Part shown: positions 5,957 to 12,138 of the stretch, piece after piece
Numbering within the stretch: position 1 is the first letter of the stretch
Layout of the letters: each line of letters starts with the position of its first letter
From: Bacillota bacterium
GTDB taxonomy: Bacteria > Bacillota > Sulfobacillia > JAJZYS01 > JAJYTV01
Direction: 5' to 3'
NCBI GenBank assembly: GCA_021810725.1
Contig: JAJZIE010000056.1
Coordinates: 1 to 12,301 of the forward strand
Length of the DNA: 12,301 nt
Program-made: the position numbers and the translations under genes
The notes under the pieces: generated by a model
The model's input: the letters and a program-made list of their open reading frames with translations, nothing else
What the model was told of the DNA's origin: nothing
Database searches by the model: none

Positions 5957-7420
5957 TCAGCCGCCCAGGGCACGCAGGATCTCGGAGAAGAGCGGTGCGC
6001 CGCGCCCCGTGACGGGATCCCAGCCGGGGCCGCAAGGGTAGCCCCGGACGCCCCGGTAGCTGTTGTCGCCCGCGAGGATGTCCCGGAAGGCATCCATCGG
6101 CAGCGTGTAGATCCTGGGCCAGAGCGTGCCGCCGGCAAGCGCCTCGCGCAGCCGCAGGCTGGCTCCGGCCGCCACTGGCGCGGCGACCGACGTCCCGCCC
6201 ACCACCGTGATCTCTGCGCCGAACACCACCTGGTAGCCTGTCAGCGGGTCCGCGTCGAGGGCGATGTCCGGAACACCGCGAGCAGTCTCCCCGGCCGGCA
6301 GGAAGGGCTTTTGGGCGGCGGTGGCCTGGAACACCGCGCTGAAGCCGCCGCCGCTTGCGCCGTTCTGGTCGGTGTCGGTCCAGCCCGTCTCCGCGAGGCC
6401 TGAAGCTCCCAGCGCGAGGTGGGTCCCGCCGACGGCGATGGCGTGCGGACACGAAGCCGGGAAGTCCACCTGGCCTGTCGCGGTGGCAGGAGGGGCGGCG
6501 GTGCCGGCCGCGCCCTGGTCGCCGGAGGCGATGAAGGTGTCGGCGCCAGCGGAGAGCAGTCGCTCCAGAAGAAGGTCCGTCGCCTTGAGGACGGCGGGCG
6601 GCAGGAAGAGTTCGCCGTCGCCGTAGCTGACCGAAAGGACGTCCGGAGCCAGCGACAGGGCTTTGCGCAGGGCGTCGATCACATGCACGGCGAAGGAGGC
6701 GTTCGTCGTGCCGGTAGGCGATTCGATGAAATAGACCGCTCCGCCCTGGGCGGCTGCCCAGAGCCACTCGAGGTCGAGCGTGGCCTCTACGTCCTGGGGC
6801 TCGTTGCCGGCGTCGAGCTGTCCACGGTCGACGCGCAGGATGGTGGGCACCAGACGCGGCAGGCCCATCTCGTGGCAAAAGAGATCCAGATCCGCCTGGC
6901 GGAAGCCGGACGAGAACTCGAGCAGTACCGCCTTGCGCGCGGGACCCGCGACGGGGAGGGCGTCGTAGCCGTAGGCCCGGGCGATGTCCTTGGGCCTGAA
7001 GCCTGGGAAGGTCTGCGTCACCTGCTGCGGGCGCGGATGACGCCGCGGGCGGGAGGCGGGCCGCTCCCAGCCAAGGCCGACCACGGCGGCCACCTCAGCC
7101 GCCAGGGAGCGCGGCAGGCTGGGCTCCCGGCCCGGCCAGAGCCCGCCCTCCCCATCCTGCAGCAGAGGCACGTCGAACGCCGTGGTGATGGCGCCTACGC
7201 TCCCTCCCGTCTCGAGCACTCCGGCGTCGATGTCGAGAACGGGCCCTCGCAGACCGTGCTCGCCGCAATGCCGGATCAGGGCGGCGACCGCGCCGCCCGG
7301 CAGCTCCTGGCCGCTGTGCCTCAGCACGATGTCCAGTTCGATCTGCCGATCGGACGCCGCCTCGCTCAGGTCGGGCAGGGGGCGGGTCGGCAGATGGCCG
7401 GTGATCGGAACGCGCAGCAT
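5957..7420 (-). CDS. Sedolisin (peptidase S53, kumamolisin type) with prodomain
   Basis: This 487-residue serine-carboxyl peptidase of MEROPS family S53 belongs to a group that is typically acid-active and self-processing. Residues about 1-150 resemble the kumamolisin activation prodomain (RQIELDIVLR near the N-terminus). The catalytic domain starts around VTQTFPGFRPKDIARAYGYD. Catalytic residues are complete: E212 and D216 in DVEATLDLEW, the oxyanion Asp D301 in FIASGDQGA, and nucleophile S411 in GGTSVAAP. The C-terminal calcium site is present as DILAGDNSY and GPGWDPVTGRGAP. Length is slightly below kumamolisin (about 550). No N-terminal hydrophobic signal peptide is visible in the 487 residues. 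ATG 7420 has GAGAGG about ten bases upstream. The gene is divergent from acs across a 320-base gap. Acid activity and export are inferred from the family, not seen. Confidence 0.93.
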   Translation of the reverse strand: MLRVPITGHLPTRPLPDLSEAASDRQIELDIVLRHSGQELPGGAVAALIRHCGEHGLRGPVLDIDAGVLETGGSVGAITTAFDVPLLQDGEGGLWPGREPSLPRSLAAEVAAVVGLGWERPASRPRRHPRPQQVTQTFPGFRPKDIARAYGYDALPVAGPARKAVLLEFSSGFRQADLDLFCHEMGLPRLVPTILRVDRGQLDAGNEPQDVEATLDLEWLWAAAQGGAVYFIESPTGTTNASFAVHVIDALRKALSLAPDVLSVSYGDGELFLPPAVLKATDLLLERLLSAGADTFIASGDQGAAGTAAPPATATGQVDFPASCPHAIAVGGTHLALGASGLAETGWTDTDQNGASGGGFSAVFQATAAQKPFLPAGETARGVPDIALDADPLTGYQVVFGAEITVVGGTSVAAPVAAGASLRLREALAGGTLWPRIYTLPMDAFRDILAGDNSYRGVRGYPCGPGWDPVTGRGAPLFSEILRALGG

Positions 7421-7740
7421 GGATCCACATCCTCTCGTTGGTCGGTCGGCCTAGCCCTGATCGCAGGCTATGCGGCGGCGGGGCGGGCTCGTGCCTTGCC
7501 GGACGGAGTGTCGGGGCCTTCAACGCAATATGGTGGAAAGAGGATGTCTGGCGAACAGGGAGAAACAATGGGGCGCGAAGGAAGGTGAGAGGCGGCGACG
7601 ACAGTCGGGATTCACCCCGAGGCAGTTGCGGCCCTTCGACGCGCCTGGTCGGGTTCCGGCGGGCAGCGATGCCGACGGCTGGGTCAAGTCAACGAGTCGG
7701 CGGGTCTCCGTCTAGCGTCACAGAAGAAGGGGGTCTTCAG
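7421..7740. other. Divergent intergenic region between sedolisin and acs, with small hairpins
   Basis: This 320-base region contains no recognisable gene. The acs frame stays open through it, but the translation is Arg/Gly/Ser-rich and unlike the family. On the acs side there are three inverted repeats: TCGGG-ATTCAC-CCCGA (7605-7620); GCCGAC (7671-7676) with GTCGGC (7696-7701), loop 19; and GAAGA-AGGGGG-TCTTC (7723-7738), which puts the acs SD in a six-base loop. I see no convincing -10/-35 pair on the plus strand. On the minus strand there is only a weak TTCGCC-17-CATATT pair (about 7527-7555). No known riboswitch core was matched. Confidence 0.5.
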
Positions 7741-9771
7741 TTGAGCGAGGAGCAAACTGGCGTCAGCGAAGCCGAAATCGCAGTCCACTGGGGAGAAGAG
7801 TCCTACTTCCATCCGCCGCTCCGGTTCGTGGCGCAGGCCAATCTCACCGACCCGGGCATCCGCGAGCGCTTCAGCCTGCAGAACTTCCCGGAGTACTTCA
7901 AGGAATTTGCGGACCTTCTCACCTGGGACAAGTACTGGGAGAAGACGCTTGACACTTCGAACGCCCCGTTCTACCGCTGGTTCGTCGGCGGAAAGCTGAA
8001 CGCGAGCTACAACTGCATCGATCGCCACCTTTCGCAGTACAGCAACAAGACCGCCATACATTTCGTTCCGGAGCCGGAGAATGAGCGGATCGAGCACGTC
8101 ACCTATCGGGAGCTCTGGGTGCGGGTCAACGAGTTCGCGGCGCTGCTGCGCGATTTCGCTGGCGTGAAGCGCGGCGACCGCGTGACGATCCACATGCCCA
8201 TGACACCCGAGCTGCCGATCGCGATGCTCGCGTGCGCCCGCCTCGGCGCCATCCACTCCGTGGTGTTCGCCGGTTTCAGCGGCAAGGCATGCGCCGAGCG
8301 CATCGTCGACTCGGAGAGCGACGTGCTGATCACCATGGACAGCTACTACCGCAACGGCGCGCTGCTGGACCACAAGGAGAAGGCGGACATCGCCTTCCAG
8401 GAAGCCCAGGCGATGGGACACACCGTCAAGAAGATTCTCGTCTGGCAGCGCTACCCCGGCCGCTACTCCTCGCCGACGCCGATGGTCGACGGGCGGGACT
8501 ACATCGTGCAGGACCTCCTTGGCCAGTATCGCGGCCAGCGGGTGCAGCCGGAGTCGATGAACGCCGAGGACCCGCTGTTCCTCATGTACACCAGCGGCTC
8601 AACCGGTCGGCCCAAGGGCGCCCAGCACGGCACCGGCGGATACCTGTCCTATGCGACGTGGACCTCGAAGATGATCCAGGACATCCATCCCGAGGATGTC
8701 TACTGGTGCATGGCCGACATCGGCTGGATCACGGGCCACTCCTACATCGTCTACGGGCCCTTGGCGCTCGCCGCCTCGACCGTGATCTACGAGGGCACGC
8801 CGACCTATCCGGACGCCGGCCGTCCCTGGCGGGTCGCCGAGGAACTCGGCGTGAACATCTTCCACACGTCGCCGACCTCGATCCGCGCCTTGCGCAAGGC
8901 GGGCGGCGGCAACCCCGAGAAGTACGACTTCCACTTCAAGCACATGACGACCGTCGGCGAGCCGATCGAGCCGGACGTGTGGAAGTGGTACTACGAGAAC
9001 GTCGGCAAGGGCGAGGCCGCCATCGTCGACACGTGGTGGCAGACCGAGACCGGCGGATTCCTCTGCACGACGGTCCCGGCCCTTGATCCGATGAAGCCGG
9101 GGAGCGCCGGGCCGGCCCTGCCCGGGATCCACCCGATCATCTACGACGAGGAGGGCCACGAGATCCCGGCAGGCTCGAACAAGGCAGGCAACATCTGCAT
9201 CCAGCACCCCTGGCCAGGCATCTTCCAGACGATCTGGAAGGATCCCGAGCGCTTCGTGCGCACCTACTTCGCCAAGTACAACAAGGACCCGAAGAGTACC
9301 GACTGGCGCGACTGGCCGTATATGGCCGGCGACGGCGCGATGCAGGCTCCGGACGGCTATTACCGCATCCTTGGCCGCATCGACGACGTGATCAACGTGG
9401 CTGGCCACCGGCTCGGCACCAAGGAACTCGAGTCTGCGGCCCTGACCGTGGCGGAGGTGGCGGAGGCCGCGGTGGTCGCCGCCAAGGACCAGATCAAGGG
9501 CATCATGCCGGAGATCTACGTGTCGTTGCGGCCTGGGATCGAGCCGACCGAGGAACTCAGGAAGCGGGTCTCCGAGGCGATCGCCAAGGAAATCGGCCCG
9601 ATCGCGCGCCCGCGCGCGGTCTACATCGTGCCGGACCTGCCGAAGACGCGCAGCGGCAAGATCATGCGCCGCATCCTGGCCGCCATCTCAAACAACACCG
9701 GCGACGTCGGCGATGTCACGACGCTCTCGAACCCGGAGACGGTGGACATCATCCGCACGATGCACAGCTGA
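7741..9771 (+). CDS. acs: Acetyl-CoA synthetase (AMP-forming acetate--CoA ligase)
   Basis: This 676-residue ANL-superfamily ligase makes acetyl-CoA from acetate, ATP and CoA through acetyl-AMP in the cytoplasm. Core motifs are complete: YTSGSTGRPKGAQH (A3, from residue 283; Arg where Lys is common), TTVGEPIEP, DTWWQTETGG (A5, W432-W433), YMAGDGAMQAPDGYYRILGR (A7), DDVINVAGHRLGTKELESA (A8 hinge) and TRSGKIMRRIL (A10, K640, the acyl-lysine site regulated by Pat/CobB systems in other bacteria). The N-terminus HWGEESYFHPPLRFVAQANL matches the Acs cap region. TTG 7741 is chosen because AAGGGGG precedes it by seven bases and the family begins shortly after it; an in-frame extension upstream is not conserved-looking. 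Propionyl-CoA synthetase is the main alternative. A strong terminator follows 10 bases after the stop. Confidence 0.93.
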   Translation: MSEEQTGVSEAEIAVHWGEESYFHPPLRFVAQANLTDPGIRERFSLQNFPEYFKEFADLLTWDKYWEKTLDTSNAPFYRWFVGGKLNASYNCIDRHLSQYSNKTAIHFVPEPENERIEHVTYRELWVRVNEFAALLRDFAGVKRGDRVTIHMPMTPELPIAMLACARLGAIHSVVFAGFSGKACAERIVDSESDVLITMDSYYRNGALLDHKEKADIAFQEAQAMGHTVKKILVWQRYPGRYSSPTPMVDGRDYIVQDLLGQYRGQRVQPESMNAEDPLFLMYTSGSTGRPKGAQHGTGGYLSYATWTSKMIQDIHPEDVYWCMADIGWITGHSYIVYGPLALAASTVIYEGTPTYPDAGRPWRVAEELGVNIFHTSPTSIRALRKAGGGNPEKYDFHFKHMTTVGEPIEPDVWKWYYENVGKGEAAIVDTWWQTETGGFLCTTVPALDPMKPGSAGPALPGIHPIIYDEEGHEIPAGSNKAGNICIQHPWPGIFQTIWKDPERFVRTYFAKYNKDPKSTDWRDWPYMAGDGAMQAPDGYYRILGRIDDVINVAGHRLGTKELESAALTVAEVAEAAVVAAKDQIKGIMPEIYVSLRPGIEPTEELRKRVSEAIAKEIGPIARPRAVYIVPDLPKTRSGKIMRRILAAISNNTGDVGDVTTLSNPETVDIIRTMHS

Positions 9772-9781
9772 GTCCGGCGCG

Positions 9782-9811
9782 GCGGCCCCGGCGAGAGCCG
9801 GGGCCGCTTTT
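9782..9811 (+). terminator. Intrinsic terminator of acs
   Basis: A perfect 11-bp stem, GCGGCCCCGGC and GCCGGGGCCGC, is closed by a GAGA tetraloop and followed at once by TTTT (9808-9811). It starts 10 bases after the acs stop. The stem strength compensates for the short T-run. Confidence 0.88.
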
Positions 9812-9855
9812 CGCTATGCTCGTCCGCCAAGAGGCGGTAAACTTGTGCCGTGTCG

Positions 9856-9892
9856 CCCTGGCAACCGGCGAGAGGCGCCAAACGTTCCAGGG
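9856..9892 (+). promoter_or_regulatory. Structured 5' leader upstream of the DUF3048 lipoprotein gene
   Basis: CCCTGG-C-AAC (9856-9865) pairs with GTTCCAGGG (9884-9892), giving nine base pairs with a single bulged C. Inside, GGCG (9867-9870) pairs with CGCC (9876-9879) around an AGAGG loop, leaving an internal loop of C against AAAC. A smaller hairpin CCGCC-AAGA-GGCGG precedes it at 9824-9837. There is no T-run, so it is not an ordinary terminator. It ends 30 bases before the TTG start. It could be a leader element or chance; no known riboswitch was recognised. Confidence 0.35.
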
Positions 9893-9922
9893 TACAGAGC
9901 AATGGCTGTCGGAGGTGCGATT

Positions 9923-10918
9923 TTGCGCAAAGGGTGGATCGGCGCTCTGGCAGTGATGACGCTGCTGGCCGGCTGCGGCGCATCCCAGCACGTCTCGAGT
10001 CCGAAGTCCCATCCGGCGGTGACCAAGAAGAAGACGGGCCCCGCCACCGCCAAGGCCAAGGCGCCAAACACCCTCTACTCGGCGTTTGCGGTGACGATCG
10101 ACAACCAGCCGGCGGCATGGCCCCAGTCCGGCCTCTCGAAGGCGGACGTCGTGTTCGAGTTCATGGCGGAAGGCGGCATCACCCGCTACCTCGCGGTCTT
10201 CTGGCACCAGAGCGCTGCCAAGATCGGCCCCGTACGCTCGACGCGCATCTACTTCGACAACGTGGCGGCGGCCTACGGCTGGCCGCTGGCGCACGCCGGC
10301 GGCAACGTCGACGCCCTGAAGGCGATCGGCACCCTGGGCATCAAGAACCTCGACCAGATCTACGGGTCCAGTCCGTGGTTCTGGCGTTCCACGGACCGCC
10401 AGATGCCGCACAACCTCTACACGTCGACGAACCTTGCGGAGCAGGGGATCCAGAAGGACGGCTACTCGCCAGCGGGCATCCCGTCGTTTCCGCAGGGCAA
10501 GCTGACCGGCACGGCGACGGCATCCACCCTGATCTCCTACGCCAACCTGCCGAACATCTGGGTGTACCAGGTGGGTTGGGTCTGGCAGAATGGCCTTTAC
10601 CAGCGGCAGATCGACGGCAACAACGTCTTCACGCAGGCTGGGAACAAGGTGACGGCCGAGAACGTGGTGATCGCGATGGTGCCGCAGTTCTCGGATCCCG
10701 ATCCCTACACCCCGGGAGCGGTCAACTACAACCTCACGGGTGGCGGCAAGGGCTACATCATGTCCCAGGGTGTCCGCCGGGACATCACCTGGACGTTCGG
10801 CCAGGGCGGGTTCCACTTCTACCTGGCGAACGGCAAGGCGGCGCCCTTCGCGGCGGGTCAGACCTGGATCGAGATGGTGCCCCTGGGCACACCCGTCACC
10901 TTCCAAGCGGGAGCCTGA
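9923..10918 (+). CDS. DUF3048 (YerB-like) lipoprotein
   Basis: This 331-residue secreted lipoprotein has the two DUF3048 domains found in YerB of Bacillus. The N-terminus MRKGWIGALAVMTLLAGCG is a textbook type-II signal peptide with lipobox LAGC and lipidated C18, followed by a short Lys/Pro/Ala linker. The N-terminal domain has FAVTIDNQPAAWPQSGLSKA, EFMAEGGITRYLAVFWHQ, IGPVRSTRIYF and LAHAGGNVDAL. The C-terminal domain has YIMSQGVRRDITWTFGQGG and AAGQTWIEMVPLGTPVTF. TTG 9923 is preferred because GGAGGTG (9911-9917) precedes it by five bases and it starts exactly at the charged n-region. The in-frame ATG at 9902 has no SD and would only add seven residues. The biochemical function of the family is unknown; an envelope location is predicted. 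The DUF72 gene follows after one base. Confidence 0.9.
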   Translation: MRKGWIGALAVMTLLAGCGASQHVSSPKSHPAVTKKKTGPATAKAKAPNTLYSAFAVTIDNQPAAWPQSGLSKADVVFEFMAEGGITRYLAVFWHQSAAKIGPVRSTRIYFDNVAAAYGWPLAHAGGNVDALKAIGTLGIKNLDQIYGSSPWFWRSTDRQMPHNLYTSTNLAEQGIQKDGYSPAGIPSFPQGKLTGTATASTLISYANLPNIWVYQVGWVWQNGLYQRQIDGNNVFTQAGNKVTAENVVIAMVPQFSDPDPYTPGAVNYNLTGGGKGYIMSQGVRRDITWTFGQGGFHFYLANGKAAPFAAGQTWIEMVPLGTPVTFQAGA

Positions 10919-10919
10919 A

Positions 10920-11753
10920 GTGATCCGCGTCGGCACCTGCGCCTTCACCGACCATGAGGGCTTCTATCCGCCGACGCTGCCGCCGAGCGAGCGCCTCGCC
11001 TACTACGCGCGACGCTTCGACCTCGTCGAGGTGGACTCGACGTTCTACGGCCTGCCTCGTCTGTTGACGCTCGAGCGCTGGGTCGAGGCGACGCCTGCCG
11101 GCTTCACGATGGACATCAAGGCGGAACGCCGCATGACGGGTCACGTGCGGGGCATGGGCGTCCTGGAGCAGATTGCGGCCTGCCGCGAGTTCAAGGAGCG
11201 CTTCGACGCCTTCCACCGCAGTGGTCGCATGGGGGCGGTGCTGCTCCAGTTTCCGCCCTGGCTGCGGCTGGGCGACGACGCGATCGGCATGGTGCGCGCC
11301 CTCAGGGAGGAAATGCGCCCCTTCGGGGTCTCGGTCGAGATGCGCAACCGCAGCTGGTACCAGGATGGCGGCCAGGAACTCTTCTCCCTCTTGCGCGAGA
11401 TCGGGGCCGCGCACGTGGTCGCGGACGAGCCGCAGGTGGGGCAGGGGACCGTGCCTCTTGTGCCGGAGGTGACCGATGATGTCGCGATCCTGCGCCTGCA
11501 TGGGCGCAACGCCGAAACCTGGTACGTGCGCGGCGAGTCGTCGCAGGACAGGTTCTACTACCTCTACAGCCAGGAAGAGTTGATGACCTTGAGACGCACG
11601 GCGGAGACGATGGCTCAGTCTGCGCGCGAGGTGCACGTGCTCTTCAACAACAACCACGGTGACTTTGCGATCCGCGGCGCCCTGACGATGCGCGACATGC
11701 TCGGCCTGGTTTCCGGCCCCGCGGATACGGACGGCCTCTTCGGTCCCGCATGA
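10920..11753 (+). CDS. DUF72 family protein (YecE-like)
   Basis: This 277-residue cytoplasmic DUF72 protein is predicted to fold as a TIM-barrel-like domain; the biochemical activity of the family is not settled. Family blocks are the N-terminal IRVGTCAFTDHEGFYPP, FDLVEVDSTFYGLP, AVLLQFPPWLRLGDDA, VSVEMRNRSWY, AILRLHGRNAETWY and the C-terminal VHVLFNNNHGDFAIRGA. Length is normal. The usual motif is G(T/C)xGW or similar near the start, here GTCAFTDHEGFY. GTG 10920 has GGGAG (10909-10913) six bases upstream, inside the end of the lipoprotein gene, and the gap between the two genes is one base, so they are probably co-transcribed. The frame stays open further upstream, but that part is a shadow of the lipoprotein gene. 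A 12-bp hairpin begins 25 bases after the stop. Confidence 0.92.
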   Translation: MIRVGTCAFTDHEGFYPPTLPPSERLAYYARRFDLVEVDSTFYGLPRLLTLERWVEATPAGFTMDIKAERRMTGHVRGMGVLEQIAACREFKERFDAFHRSGRMGAVLLQFPPWLRLGDDAIGMVRALREEMRPFGVSVEMRNRSWYQDGGQELFSLLREIGAAHVVADEPQVGQGTVPLVPEVTDDVAILRLHGRNAETWYVRGESSQDRFYYLYSQEELMTLRRTAETMAQSAREVHVLFNNNHGDFAIRGALTMRDMLGLVSGPADTDGLFGPA

Positions 11754-11778
11754 GATTGCGCCCGGCGCCAGGAGCTAG

Positions 11779-11809
11779 CCCTCTCGGCGCGAAGTGAGCG
11801 CCGAGAGGG
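11779..11809 (+). promoter_or_regulatory. Perfect 12-bp hairpin overlapping the channel gene's ribosome-binding site
   Basis: CCCTCTCGGCGC (11779-11790) and GCGCCGAGAGGG (11798-11809) are exact reverse complements with a seven-base GAAGTGA loop. The 3' arm holds GAGAGGG, which is most of the SD (GAGAGGGGG, to 11811) for the ATG at 11818. No T-run follows. It could act as a Rho-independent-like 3' end for DUF72, or as a structure that hides the SD in read-through transcripts and so silences the channel gene. Confidence 0.65.
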
Positions 11810-11817
11810 GGTCCACG

Positions 11818-12138
11818 ATGCGGGAGACGCGCGAAGCCGCCCATGCCGCGCGCCGCACCGTACTGCGCGCGGGCGTGGTGCTGGTGGGGCTTCTGGTCGT
11901 CCTGGGCCTGTGGGGCAGCGCCGTTTTCCACGTATCGTTCGGGCGCGCGCTCTACATGAGCATCGTGACCATGACCACGCTTGGCGACGCCGCGATCGAC
12001 ATACGAGGCGGCGCGGAGGAACTCTGGGTGGCGGTGGCCGTGATCTCGGGCATCGTCATCGGCGTCGCGGCCATCGCCAGCCTGACCGGTTTCGGCTGGG
12101 TCGACTACTTCCAGACCATGCACAGGGAGAGGGTTTGA
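11818..12138 (+). CDS. Small two-helix cation channel, NaK-like, filter TLGDA
   Basis: This 106-residue membrane protein has the layout of an Ion_trans_2 (two-TM) channel subunit. A basic N-terminal segment is followed by TM1 (about residues 15-36), a pore helix and filter (SFGRALYMSIVTMTTLGDAA, residues 40-59), and TM2 (about 69-91), then a short tail with no RCK domain. K+ channels carry TVGYG; here residues 54-58 are TLGDA. This resembles the TVGDG filter of the non-selective Bacillus NaK channel, which is of similar length, but with Ala at the last position. A tetramer would be needed to conduct. ATG 11818 is chosen for its SD GAGAGGGGG six bases upstream; a GTG at 11794 lacks an SD and lies in the hairpin loop. 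Function as a cation channel is inferred from the pore pattern; ion selectivity is unknown. Confidence 0.75.
   Translation: MRETREAAHAARRTVLRAGVVLVGLLVVLGLWGSAVFHVSFGRALYMSIVTMTTLGDAAIDIRGGAEELWVAVAVISGIVIGVAAIASLTGFGWVDYFQTMHRERV

Noticed and set aside
4958..6403. Long open frame on the plus strand across the ene-reductase and sedolisin
   Set aside because: It is antisense to two genes with complete catalytic motifs and shows no family similarity.
6419..7588. Open frame on the plus strand antisense to the sedolisin, continuing into the intergenic region
   Set aside because: It has shadow composition. Its last codons (7544-7588) could be read as a 14-residue leader peptide, but SD spacing is poor and nothing else supports it.
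7438..7740. Upstream in-frame extension of acs
   Set aside because: The extra 101 residues are Arg/Gly/Ser-rich and unlike the family. The SD and family N-terminus favour TTG 7741.
7421..7740. T-box or known riboswitch in the acs leader
   Set aside because: I looked for the T-box antiterminator bulge and for common riboswitch cores and found no acceptable match. Only short generic hairpins remain.
9856..9892. PyrR-type binding loop in the lipoprotein leader
   Set aside because: CCGGCGAGAGGC loosely resembles the PyrR loop but has extra bases, and the downstream gene is not a pyrimidine gene.
11794..11817. GTG at 11794 as the channel start
   Set aside because: It lies in the loop of the 12-bp hairpin and lacks an SD. 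ATG 11818 has one at good spacing.
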